Assembly: GCA_944389415.1 (NCBI GenBank)
Contig: CALXMF010000002.1
Location: 1-64,000 of the forward strand
Origin: an uncultured Spirochaetota bacterium
GTDB taxonomy: Bacteria > Spirochaetota > Spirochaetia > Treponematales > Treponemataceae
Reading direction: 5' to 3'
DNA: 64,000 bases
Made by a program: the position numbers and the translations under genes. The notes under the pieces were generated by a model. It did not search any database. It was not told where the DNA came from and was given only the letters and a program-made list of their open reading frames with translations. This document shows, piece by piece, positions 10,201 through 18,082 of this stretch. Positions within the stretch are counted from its first letter, which is position 1; the number at the start of each line of letters is the position of its first letter.

Positions 10201-11780
10201 TCAAGAAAAAAAGAAGCCGCACGTATACCGCTATCAAGAAAGAAGTTTTCTATACTGATAAACGTTTGCAAATATGGTCTATCACCGGTCAGCCACACAC
10301 TGCCGTCTATTAATATATGTCCTGGTTCTCCATAATCAATATGAGAATAATCAGAAAATTCAAATGAAAAATCAAAAGATTCCTTATCAGGAATTATCGA
10401 AAGCTGCACAGCCGTAAAATTCCGTGAATTCATATTTAATTGCGGAATAAAGCACAGAAACCCTTTTTCCAAAGGATCAAAGTATATTTCACCACTGACC
10501 GTACCTCCGGTAGGAAGTATATATTCAGCCACATCAGCATACCCTGATACTTGAATCTTTTCAAACAGCATATCCAGAGATGCAGATGCAGAAATATTAT
10601 CAGCCTCGATATCAAGATGTTTTACCGACAGTTCTTTATCAGAACCAGAAAACTGATATTTAGCAGAAATACCACCGGGGTATAATTTTGGAGAAATCCA
10701 TACTCCACCGTCTGCGGAATAATTCAACTGATTATCAGGCAGAGAGTATGAAAGTGAATACTTTCCCGAAAACAAGCTGCCCTGTATTTTCATGAGCAGA
10801 GAGTCGCGCTTATGTACAGTAATGAAATCAAACGGATTAAAATTATCAGCATCTGCATGCAATATGAAAAATTGCTGAGAGACATCATATTCAGCCCAGA
10901 TATAAAACGGCAGAATTTTCTGCATGGTGGAAATATGTACCTTATTATCTATATATTCAACATATAGATCGAGTCCGGAAACAGTAAGAGCAGGTATTGT
11001 AATTTCCGCAATTTTTAATTTTGCCATACTGCCGTCTAAACCTGGAAACAGCGTTCCCTCCGCAGTAAATGTACCTTCAAATTTTTCAACATCTCCGGCA
11101 AGAGACTCGGGCAGTTTCTCACGCAAACTCTGCTTTAGGTATCCGCTGAATCTGCCTGCAATATCAGCAGAAACCGCATTATCACTTCCGGCAGCGACAA
11201 TCGTTTTACGGAAAAAAAGATAAGCGTCAATATTGTCGTCAATATAATGCAGAGAAATATTACGGAGTTCTACATCAAAAGGCAGCTTAAAAACAGTATT
11301 ATCTAGACCATCATCTGGAACAGCACTTTCAGTAAGATTTTTATCGTTCTCCTGCGGAGAAATCTCTTTCATTAGAGACAGCAGCCGCTCAACAATCTGC
11401 CGGTCATAAGCTGCATTATACTGAAACTCAATTCCAGAAACGAGAAGCCGAATAAATATATCTTCAAGATTTCCGGTAAATAATTCAAATAAATTATAAA
11501 ACAGTACCGCACTCTGCACTGTCAGCAAAACTTCGCCGCTTTGTTTATCATACACGGAAATATTCTGAATGCGAAAAAAAGATAATATAGACGGAGAAAG
11601 TTTGGAAAAAGAAAGACCAAGCCCTGTCTCCTGTTCAAGCCGGGATAACAATGTATCACGGACATAACTCATAGAGACTCTAAGCTGACTGATGGCAGGC
11701 CGTATACAGAGAAGCGCCAAAAATATCAGCATGAGAAAAATAATACTGCCGATACTGCCTTTCAGTATTCGTGACTTCAT
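7278..11780 (-). CDS. tamB: TamB-like translocation/assembly protein (DUF490)
   Basis: A 1500-residue envelope protein with one N-terminal membrane anchor (residues about 7–30), a very long beta-rich middle and a C-terminal DUF490/TamB domain. That domain includes the stretch from residue about 1280 (AGTADLFGDVVLRGG, REGRIVFDE) and ends in a short beta region typical of the family. TamB-type proteins bridge inner and outer membranes, and related AsmA-like proteins are linked to lipid transfer. Being directly upstream of bamA supports partnership with a BamA-family protein, since no separate TamA is present here. It is the first gene of the operon; 11781–11996 upstream is the divergent promoter region shared with tmk. 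Confidence 0.9.
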   Translation of the reverse strand: MKSRILKGSIGSIIFLMLIFLALLCIRPAISQLRVSMSYVRDTLLSRLEQETGLGLSFSKLSPSILSFFRIQNISVYDKQSGEVLLTVQSAVLFYNLFELFTGNLEDIFIRLLVSGIEFQYNAAYDRQIVERLLSLMKEISPQENDKNLTESAVPDDGLDNTVFKLPFDVELRNISLHYIDDNIDAYLFFRKTIVAAGSDNAVSADIAGRFSGYLKQSLREKLPESLAGDVEKFEGTFTAEGTLFPGLDGSMAKLKIAEITIPALTVSGLDLYVEYIDNKVHISTMQKILPFYIWAEYDVSQQFFILHADADNFNPFDFITVHKRDSLLMKIQGSLFSGKYSLSYSLPDNQLNYSADGGVWISPKLYPGGISAKYQFSGSDKELSVKHLDIEADNISASASLDMLFEKIQVSGYADVAEYILPTGGTVSGEIYFDPLEKGFLCFIPQLNMNSRNFTAVQLSIIPDKESFDFSFEFSDYSHIDYGEPGHILIDGSVWLTGDRPYLQTFISIENFFLDSGIRAASFFLDNETSPVLAQAAVVAEPYIITNDLFVSTDFSSITYNIPAVVLANTEKDSEFMLFSIDGNENTVRVSHFDMRYAGQTIQMTAQADISPDYRDVFFSSDCTVNSIPYLLTGNIINGNIISVSGSYGFEAGLDMSLGLEQFTAYLRMKNLPVSLSGYILSLSSDVSAVFLPDNFSVELHSLEVMESSGRLPFMPYLSIAGLADRYGFSFSRFLYSDTVSELQGSGSISWFVQDMLFESLSVNLGLQNGATNESYTLALNIANPMESELSQAAAFEDWYFSSELHITEFPMARILSGQTSDDCFTGSVTATGTFAMPYVSVLVDRAVIGSRTNPIEISAAAALEDGFINIYQGQLSAGAHLLDSWNARFSLKDFSGFLSAHYAFNDIYTLDVPFSVTVESEAAAQADRKSFIPEIFVLTFATEKITGTLTGDIEPITLTLVRSPGRFDLVSDSNTGISGYYLDSGSIELSLGEQLPVRFNMTGRIQKSALDLRFANLSADMKYFTNLLSYPFIKVHGGDVSGWFAIGGYISDPEFSGVLTLQNVDLSCPDYVPTHITSPLALAVIEEDTLRIDNEIFSVGENGKAVLDLQLVFDRWFFDHVELTIRTPQNIPVDVQIPMIRVLGEGGGDIYIYASLAEVNITGSLYAQNTTVSLFASDFQNDFFQGDFVKAFTSSSKSETYAIESSIPVHIALELQTLNKVEIRFDPLLRGLVAPYTKLVFQADTAAGTADLFGDVVLRGGEIVYLNRNFYLREGRIVFDETSSLADPRITVRAETRERDEDGRQVRITLSAANQLLSEFSPTYTASPPKSEREIMEILGQILSADIETGVDVVFAGLDYGVQVLGIRKLEEILRDTLNLDIFSMRTMILQNLSKQLSNSDSARNDLTIGNFLDNTTVYIGKYFGSSIYLDALLHLSYDEAKQRQGGSTGGIVFQPDFGFEMDAPFATIRFGIAPEIESYDINWVESTSISLSWKFAL

Positions 11781-11996
11781 GCTATATAATTTAGTTTACC
11801 CAAATTCGATGTATGTTAAAAATATCGGTACACTTGGCAACAGATTATAAAACACCATATAACTACACAACAAAACATACCGATGCATATAGTTATAAAT
11901 ATAATACCATAAATCACATATTTACACATCCATGCACAGAATGTGTGTTTATGATACAATGCGTTTGATAAACAATTTCAGTAACATGAGGTTTCT

Positions 11997-12641
11997 ATGA
12001 TTCTCCCTCACTTTATCGTGTTTGAAGGCATCGACGGTACCGGTACTTCTACTCAAATAAAATTACTCAGACAACGAATCGCTCAGGAAGCCCCTGAATG
12101 CGCTGCGAACATGCTTATCACCGCAGAACCGACATCGGGACAAGTCGGAAGATTTCTCAGACAAGTACTTAAAGGAGACCAAAAAATCCACCCGGGAACA
12201 GCCGCATATCTTTTCGCAGCAGACAGACATGAACATCTATACGGAGAAAACGGCATCGTTCAATACAGCAAACAGAAAAAACTTATCATTACAGATAGAT
12301 ATCTTTTCTCAAGCCTTGCCTATCAGAGTATTGAATGCGGTATCGAACTGCCAGCTGCTTTAAACAGCAGATTTCCCCTGCCGGAAGTGGTATTCTTTTT
12401 TGATATAGATCCGGAAACAGCAATGCGGCGCATCAGCAGAAGAAATACCACAGAAATATATGAAAATTTGCCTTTTCTTGAAAAAACTGCTGCGGCATAC
12501 AGGTCTGTTATAACTGATTATGAAAATCAGCATGGAAACGAAGGTATGCGGGTCATCCGTATACAGGCAGAAGATTCCATACCAAATATCGCAGCGAAAA
12601 TATGGAACATTGTTTCAAATTTACCGATAATCAAATTGTGA
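11997..12641 (+). CDS. tmk: thymidylate kinase, variant P-loop
   Basis: Phosphorylates dTMP to dTDP in the cytoplasm. The 214-residue protein opens FVFEGIDGTGTSTQ-like (actual start MILPHFIVFEGIDGTGTSTQ), followed by TAEPTSGQVGRFLRQ and TDRYLFSSLAYQS (the DRY motif). A LID region with RRNTTEIYE comes after. The P-loop has threonine where nearly all kinases have lysine (GTGTST instead of GxGKST); the codon is plainly ACT. GAGG lies 7 bases before the ATG. It heads a plus-strand operon with the hypothetical gene, aroB and the desulfurase. Identity is secure; the effect of the P-loop change is unknown. Confidence 0.92.
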   Translation: MILPHFIVFEGIDGTGTSTQIKLLRQRIAQEAPECAANMLITAEPTSGQVGRFLRQVLKGDQKIHPGTAAYLFAADRHEHLYGENGIVQYSKQKKLIITDRYLFSSLAYQSIECGIELPAALNSRFPLPEVVFFFDIDPETAMRRISRRNTTEIYENLPFLEKTAAAYRSVITDYENQHGNEGMRVIRIQAEDSIPNIAAKIWNIVSNLPIIKL

Positions 12642-13252
12642 AAATCTTTATACGACGCAGCATTATCTGTCTGCTTTTATTTTTAACAGTACTGCCAGCA
12701 TTCTCATATTTTGTTACTTTTAAGGAACAGTATTACCGTTTATTCCATATCCATTATCAGCAGTATCCTGATGATGTAATGGAGAATATTTATTACCTAG
12801 AGAAGGCCGTTGCGGCAGATTTTGGCAACCCGCAGTATGCACTGGCAAAAATTAAAGATGAAAAAGAATGGGAAAAATACCGCTATCTGTTTATGATGCA
12901 TCTCAATCTCAAGCTCATTGAACAACACATGAGGCTTGGCAGATATTATGATAAGCAAGTTGCCTATTTTTACGATGCGCCATGGAAAGAAGAATATCTA
13001 AGAGACCTTGAAAAAGCGGAAAGCTGCTATCAGGCAGGTTTATACTATTGGGAAGAAGCTAAACTATGGGCAGAAAAAGCTAATACATCAGGATTCCGCT
13101 TTCTGTTTCTCACTGATATTCAAAACTGGGAAGACGAGCGCGAGCGTATTGCCACAGGAAAACTTGATTATAATAAAATCCTCTCCAGAGAACTTGCCAG
13201 AGTCAGACAAGTGCAACAGGATTTTATTGCAATGGATGAAAATACTTATTAG
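12638..13252 (+). CDS. hypothetical membrane-anchored or secreted protein
   Basis: I do not recognise a named family. The protein is about 204 residues. It starts with a short basic stretch (KIFIRR) and a hydrophobic segment (IICLLLFLTVLPAFSYF) that reads as a signal peptide or anchor. The rest is charged and helical, rich in Tyr, Glu and Arg. I prefer the GTG at 12638, which overlaps the tmk TGA (GTGA). An in-frame ATG at 12602 inside tmk is the alternative, and neither has a clear ribosome site. The tmk–hypothetical pairing also occurs, to my recollection, in T. pallidum (TP0354–TP0355). Function unknown. Confidence 0.75.
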   Translation: MKIFIRRSIICLLLFLTVLPAFSYFVTFKEQYYRLFHIHYQQYPDDVMENIYYLEKAVAADFGNPQYALAKIKDEKEWEKYRYLFMMHLNLKLIEQHMRLGRYYDKQVAYFYDAPWKEEYLRDLEKAESCYQAGLYYWEEAKLWAEKANTSGFRFLFLTDIQNWEDERERIATGKLDYNKILSRELARVRQVQQDFIAMDENTY

Positions 13253-13261
13253 GATATAATC

Positions 13262-14434
13262 ATGCTGTATAATTCATATACTCTGCACTATTCAGAAAGA
13301 CAAATTCCTCCCACAGAAATATTATTCTACCGTGGCGATACTGATTTTCTTCAGTTATTTCCGCTGACAGAGGTTCCAGCAGGCGGACAACTGTTTGTCA
13401 CAGATACCAATATATCCCGCCTTCCCGCATTATCACCTTTTATCGCATCATTTACCGGAGCGACACCGGGTGTTCCCAGCATCGGAATCAGAAATGAACC
13501 GCCAGCAGCAAGTATTCTTCTTATTATTGAAGCGGGAGAATCATATAAAACAATAGAAACAGTCCTTGCAATCATTAATACCGCACTGTCGTACCATCTG
13601 CAGCGCAAAGGGATATTCATCGGCATAGGAGGCGGCGTTATAACAGATATGACCGCATTTGCTGCGTCTATTTTTAAAAGAGGCTGCGCGGTTGAACTAG
13701 TGCCTACAACACTGCTTGCCATGGTTGACGCCTCTATCGGAGGAAAAACAGGCTGCGATTTCAGCAGCTATAAAAATATGATTGGTTCGTTTTATCCGGC
13801 GGCACGTATCCATCTGATCAGCAGTTTTATCAAAACTCTGCCTGATACGGAATATCGGTCCGGCCTCGCTGAAACACTGAAAACGGCGCTGCTGTACAAC
13901 AAAGAACTGTATCAGCTGCTTGATGATCAGCAGGACTTGGTGCAGCAAAAAGATGAAACAGTAATTGAATACATGATTGAACAATGCGCTCATGCGAAAG
14001 CGGCTGTTGTTGCAGAAGATCTGACAGAGACAGGCCGCCGTATGCAGCTGAATCTGGGACATACGTTTGGCCATGCGCTGGAAACAGTTCTGGGGCTTGG
14101 CGCCATTCCTCATGGAGATGCGGTAGCATGGGGTATCGCGCGTGCCGCACAGCTTTCTGCGCATCTGGGAATCTGTTCATCCGATTATACTCAGCAGACA
14201 CTTGATATACTGGCACGATACAGCTGGAGCACTGCTGCAATACATCCGGCACTTGCGGATAAAAATCCGCAGGAGATTGCCGATGAACTGATAGCGGCAA
14301 TGAAGCAGGATAAAAAAAATACTTCTGATACTATCAGAGTCATTCTGCAGCGAACTATCACAGATACAGTCATTACTGAAGTTTCAGATTCTGATATACG
14401 ACAGGTATTGCTGCCGGAACAGGATGACGTATAA
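13262..14434 (+). CDS. aroB: 3-dehydroquinate synthase
   Basis: Converts DAHP to 3-dehydroquinate, the second step of the shikimate pathway to aromatic amino acids. It uses NAD and a divalent metal. The 390-residue protein contains the NAD-binding GIGGGVITDMTAFAAS, then VPTTLLAMVDASIGGKTG, KNMIGSFYPA, and the metal-ligand region LNLGHTFGHALE. AGGA precedes the ATG at 13262. It sits 9 bases after the hypothetical gene and 2 bases before the desulfurase, so all belong to one transcription unit. No other shikimate genes are in the window. Confidence 0.95.
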   Translation: MLYNSYTLHYSERQIPPTEILFYRGDTDFLQLFPLTEVPAGGQLFVTDTNISRLPALSPFIASFTGATPGVPSIGIRNEPPAASILLIIEAGESYKTIETVLAIINTALSYHLQRKGIFIGIGGGVITDMTAFAASIFKRGCAVELVPTTLLAMVDASIGGKTGCDFSSYKNMIGSFYPAARIHLISSFIKTLPDTEYRSGLAETLKTALLYNKELYQLLDDQQDLVQQKDETVIEYMIEQCAHAKAAVVAEDLTETGRRMQLNLGHTFGHALETVLGLGAIPHGDAVAWGIARAAQLSAHLGICSSDYTQQTLDILARYSWSTAAIHPALADKNPQEIADELIAAMKQDKKNTSDTIRVILQRTITDTVITEVSDSDIRQVLLPEQDDV

Positions 14435-14436
14435 GT

Positions 14437-15630
14437 ATGAGCGGCGGTACATTGTATTTTGACTGGGCAGCGACAGCATTGCCTGACGAAACGATTATCA
14501 GAGAAGCAGCGGATACCGCTATTTCATATTACGCAAACCCATCAAGCCAGCACAAAGCCGGCAAACTCGCGCGGGAAAAACTGGAAGAAGCACGGAGCTG
14601 CTGCGCAAAAGCGCTGCAGGTACCTTCCAATACGTTGTTTTTCACCTCAGGCGGTACAGAGTCAGATCAAATTGTTCTCCTGTCATTCCTGCAGCGACCT
14701 AAAACAGGCAATATTCTTATCAGTAACATAGAGCACCCTGCCGTACGGGAACAGGCGCACATGCTTGCGTACTGCGGCTGGAAAATCAGGGAAATTCCTG
14801 TTGACGATTCCGGAATACTGACACCGCAGACTGTAGTTTCCGCAATCGACAGCGATACCGCTGCGATATTTATCATGGCGGTCAACAATGAAACAGGCGC
14901 CATACAGCCGCTTCACGAAATAATACAGGCAGTCCGTACAAACGCACAATCAGGCAGACACATCTGGATTCATGCAGACTGCGTGCAGGCCGCCGGCAAA
15001 ATACCAGTTTCTCTTACTGAATGGGATATAGACAGCGCCGCATTCAGCGCGCACAAACTTGGAGGACCGCGGGGTATCGGTATGCTGTATATGCGCAGGC
15101 GGCTTGAACCTTTCCTAAAAGGCGGCGGACAGGAATTGGGAATGCGCAGCGGCACAGAAAATATATTCGGAGCGTGGGGGCTTTCCCGCTGTCTGCAAAA
15201 ATATCTGTTTACAACGGAGACAAACAGTACCGCGATGCAGCGGTATTATGAGCAGCACAAATACTGCGCAGAATTTATTGAGACACTGCGAAACATTCCG
15301 GGATGCACTATTATTCCTGCGCAGCGCGGCAGTACTGATATACCAGAAGACAGATTTTCGCCATGGATTGTACAGGCAAGTTTTAAAGGAGTGCCGGGAG
15401 AAGTTATGGTCCGCGCGCTGAGCGAACAGGGAATATACATATCAACAGGGTCCGCCTGTTCCTCCAAAAAGAAGCAGCGCCCCGTTCTGGACGCCATGCG
15501 TATTCCGCAGGATATTGCACAGAACGCCGTTCGTTTTTCTTTTGGACCAGCGACGACACACTCTGATATGCAGACGCTCGCCCAGGCAGTCCGCGCTGTC
15601 GCTTCTCTGTTCTATTCAGGCAAACGATAA
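14437..15630 (+). CDS. cysteine desulfurase (NifS/IscS family)
   Basis: PLP enzyme that takes sulfur from cysteine for iron-sulfur clusters or tRNA thiolation. In the 397 residues one sees the substrate-side NIEHPAVREQ, NNETGAIQP and the cofactor lysine in SAHKLGGPRGIGMLY. The active-site cysteine is in STGSACSSKKKQ. The insert around that cysteine is short, as in the NifS/IscS class rather than SufS. The start follows the aroB stop by 2 bases, so it is probably coupled. No scaffold protein gene (iscU/nifU) is adjacent, so the partner cannot be named. Confidence 0.92.
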   Translation: MSGGTLYFDWAATALPDETIIREAADTAISYYANPSSQHKAGKLAREKLEEARSCCAKALQVPSNTLFFTSGGTESDQIVLLSFLQRPKTGNILISNIEHPAVREQAHMLAYCGWKIREIPVDDSGILTPQTVVSAIDSDTAAIFIMAVNNETGAIQPLHEIIQAVRTNAQSGRHIWIHADCVQAAGKIPVSLTEWDIDSAAFSAHKLGGPRGIGMLYMRRRLEPFLKGGGQELGMRSGTENIFGAWGLSRCLQKYLFTTETNSTAMQRYYEQHKYCAEFIETLRNIPGCTIIPAQRGSTDIPEDRFSPWIVQASFKGVPGEVMVRALSEQGIYISTGSACSSKKKQRPVLDAMRIPQDIAQNAVRFSFGPATTHSDMQTLAQAVRAVASLFYSGKR

Positions 15631-15649
15631 ACACGATATCCTAATTAAA

Positions 15650-15788
15650 GAAGGTTTTATCTCACCAGAAAAACATAAAGTAAAAAATAATAAAATTCAT
15701 CGTCCACGATTCCGACGGAAATGTGGGAGATATGATTCAATTAGATGCTACGCTATATCCCCTCTGCGTCAATATAAATGCCGCGTGA
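15650..15788 (+). pseudogene. transposase remnant, frameshifted
   Basis: One frame gives KIHRPRFRRK just after a lysine-rich linker. Another frame, from 15726, continues GDMIQLDATLYPLCVN and stops at 15786–15788. Joined across the shift they resemble the HRxRxRR...GxxxQxDxS segment before the first catalytic Asp of DDE transposases. Nothing further of the gene is readable. It marks the left edge of the accessory island. I cannot assign the IS family. Confidence 0.4.
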
Positions 15789-16155
15789 TTCTTCAAAATC
15801 ATGCCGACTTATTTACAGCGCCTTGACTCCTTGGATTAAGAATTTCCTGTACTTTGACATTGTATTTTCTTATATCTCGATTTTTCCAGCATATCGGATA
15901 TGCCTGACCGCTGATACCAAGAAAGTCGATGCGTCATTTTCTTCCTTAAAAACTGCAAGCGGTAGAACGAAAACCTCGTAAAGACAATTCTAGATCAAAA
16001 ACGTAAATTTGAGTGGCAGGGCTGTGTTATCTATGTTCTTTCCCGTCTCTGCATCGTCGGAATGATAGTTCAGGTAACAGAAAGATTTCTGTAATTGCCT
16101 AAGAATTGTTGATGGTGCCTGAAAATCAGCATTTTAAGGACCTCGATTTTACCTA
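15789..16155. other. intergenic stretch without a recognisable gene
   Basis: No intact gene is seen between the transposase remnant and the ATPase stop codon. Short open frames exist on both strands. On the minus strand a 30–45 codon frame near 15820–15950 reads WKNRDIRKYNVKVQEILN, but it lacks a clear start and I do not recognise it. Probably decayed mobile-element sequence. Confidence 0.4.
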
Positions 16156-17391
16156 TTATAAATATTCCACAGGAATTGTTATCACATCTTTCTGAACCGG
16201 CAGCAGCTCGGAACCTGTACAGACAATGCCCCCCTGACCGATTGTCAGTGTGGGAAATGCTCCTGCAAGAGTCTTGAAATGTTTTGCATCTGACTTATCA
16301 GGATTTGAGTTCTTTTTAACTTCTATAGGATAGAGAGTATTGTTTTCATATAATAAAAAATCAACTTCGGCATTGTTGGAATCACGGTAAAAATAGATTT
16401 CAGGTTTTTTGCCCGCGTTGTAATAAGATTTAAGGATTTCACCAAAGACATAAGTTTCAAACATATTGCCGGCCATGGCTCCGTTCATAAGGGCTTCAGG
16501 AGTGGTCCATCTGGCTAGGAAACAAGCTAGTCCTGTGTCTGTAAAATAAATTTTCGGGGTTTTTATAATCCGTTTTACAACGTTCATGCTGAAAGGTTCC
16601 AGAATATGAACAAGATCAGATGCCTGTAAAATAGAAAGCCATGTTTTTACTGTCGTCTGATCAATTCCCGTATCGCGGGCTATATCTGCCATATTCAAAA
16701 GATGGCCGGTTCTGGCTGCAGCTGCTACCATGAATTTTCTGAAGGTAAACAAATCCTTAATTTTTGAAAAGTCCCGCACATCTCGTTCAAGATAAGTCTG
16801 GACGTATGAATCATAAAATTTTTCCCAGGAGACTTCACTGTTTGCCCAGCATTCCGGCATTGAGCCTCTATGAATTCTGTGCCAAAGAACTTCTCCTTTC
16901 AGCTTAAAATCAGGCTTGCGTTTAGACAGAAAATCAAAAGCGGGAAGAAAAGGGGATTTGTCTTTATCATGGTTAATTTCTCTTGTAGAAAGCCCCAGCA
17001 TGTGAATGATATTAATTCGACCTGCCAGAGTTTCTGAAGTATTTTTTAAGAGAAGCATATTCTGGGAACCTGTAAGAAAGTAAATTCCGTTGGAACGACC
17101 GCCCGGTGTAACAGAATTGTCTATAACCGCTTTGATTTCGGAAAATAATTCTGGGACTTTCTGAACTTCATCAAGAATAAGGGGAGTTCCCTGGAGCTGG
17201 AGGAATCCGGCGGGGTCTTCCTGTGCCGCAGTTTTTGTGGCATTAGAATCCAATGATACAAATTTAATATTCGGATACAAGTGCTTGATGATGGTTGTCT
17301 TTCCGACCTGACGAGGGCCTATGACGAGAACAGAGGGAAATGTTTTCTGTGAATCAATAAGATTGTCAGTTATATGGCGGTCATAAAACAT
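16156..17391 (-). CDS. AAA-type ATPase with DUF4143 domain
   Basis: A 411-residue protein of the widespread ATP-binding/DUF4143 family, whose cellular role is not settled. The N-terminal AAA domain has Walker A VIGPRQVGKTT (about residues 23–33) and Walker B LILDEVQ, followed by FLTGSQ. The C-terminal half has the DUF4143 helical region and a nuclease-like fold signature, EVDFLLYENNTLYPIEVKKN. Such genes are frequent in accessory regions and often occur as several paralogues. It is flanked by gene remnants and stands alone. A long inverted repeat lies 11 bases upstream of its start, a possible operator. Confidence 0.9.
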   Translation of the reverse strand: MFYDRHITDNLIDSQKTFPSVLVIGPRQVGKTTIIKHLYPNIKFVSLDSNATKTAAQEDPAGFLQLQGTPLILDEVQKVPELFSEIKAVIDNSVTPGGRSNGIYFLTGSQNMLLLKNTSETLAGRINIIHMLGLSTREINHDKDKSPFLPAFDFLSKRKPDFKLKGEVLWHRIHRGSMPECWANSEVSWEKFYDSYVQTYLERDVRDFSKIKDLFTFRKFMVAAAARTGHLLNMADIARDTGIDQTTVKTWLSILQASDLVHILEPFSMNVVKRIIKTPKIYFTDTGLACFLARWTTPEALMNGAMAGNMFETYVFGEILKSYYNAGKKPEIYFYRDSNNAEVDFLLYENNTLYPIEVKKNSNPDKSDAKHFKTLAGAFPTLTIGQGGIVCTGSELLPVQKDVITIPVEYL

Positions 17392-17402
17392 AAAAGCTTC
17401 CG

Positions 17403-17455
17403 TATCAATATTATGCTAAACCAGTATTTAAAACTAGATTAGCATAATATTGATA
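17403..17455. repeat. 17-bp perfect inverted repeat upstream of the ATPase gene
   Basis: The arm at 17403–17419 (TATCAATATTATGCTAA) is repeated exactly as reverse complement at 17439–17455. The 19 bases between continue to pair imperfectly. It lies just upstream of the minus-strand ATPase start at 17391. It could be an operator, a promoter-region cruciform or a leftover mobile-element end. It lacks a T tract, so a simple terminator is less likely. Confidence 0.8.
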
Positions 17456-17566
17456 GAATGACAACATGAAACAGAGTCTCAACCTCACAAGAAATAGCAG
17501 TGACACAAACATAATTAATATACACCTTCAGTTATTCCCGAATTACAGTTTGGAAAAGATTTAAAT

Positions 17567-17911
17567 CATGCAGAACGGGGAACCTTTTTCGGATACAACA
17601 ACCTAGTTGTAGATATGCGGAGCTTGTCGGTTATGATAAAACAGGTACCTGTTTTATTTGATGCGACCCATTCTGTACAGCGTCCTTCCAGTAATCATGG
17701 AATTTCCGGTGGTGATAGGAATCTGATACCTTATTTAGCCAGCGGAGCGGTAATGATTGGTGTTGATGGTCTATATATGGAGGTACATCCTTGCCCTGAA
17801 AAAGCTTTAAGTGATGGAGCAGTTCAGTTTCCATTATCAAAAGTTGAAAATTTCTGGCGGGAAATTCGTAAAGTACGGGCGCTTCAGGTAAAGCTCGACT
17901 CAAGACCTTAG
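17567..17911 (+). pseudogene. kdsA (KDO-8-phosphate synthase) 3' remnant
   Basis: The frame reads AERGTFFGYNNLVVDMRSL, VLFDATHSVQRP, SGGDRNLIPYLASGAV and GLYMEVHPCPEKALSDG. These are the conserved C-terminal motifs of 3-deoxy-8-phosphooctulonate synthase, the enzyme joining arabinose-5-phosphate and PEP for lipopolysaccharide Kdo. A full enzyme has about 280 residues. Here only about 115 C-terminal residues remain, and the frame is closed upstream by a TAA at 17516–17518 with no family sequence before it. The first half of the barrel is missing, so it cannot be active. The ATG at 17615 inside it is unlikely to be a real start. Confidence 0.8.
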
Positions 17912-18082
17912 CCCCTCCCCTCTTGTGTTCTGTTTCGCTTTTACAGTATTATTCTCTCATGTTGTGTATTGACACGTCTCCATGCGGGGTCTGAGGACGG
18001 GCCTGTGTGGAGCGGTTTAAACCCGTCCATGGACTTCGCGCTTTTTGTGTTCAGCTAAATCACTTAATGGAGCGAAGTCAAT

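Noticed and set aside
13351-14300. Several 60–156 codon frames on the minus strand across aroB
   Set aside because: They lie opposite a gene with full family motifs, have no ribosome sites and show no recognisable sequence.
17615-17911. A 98-residue gene starting at the internal ATG
   Set aside because: Family sequence (AERGTFFGYNNLVV) continues upstream of that ATG in the same frame, so it is a cut kdsA gene, not a small gene.
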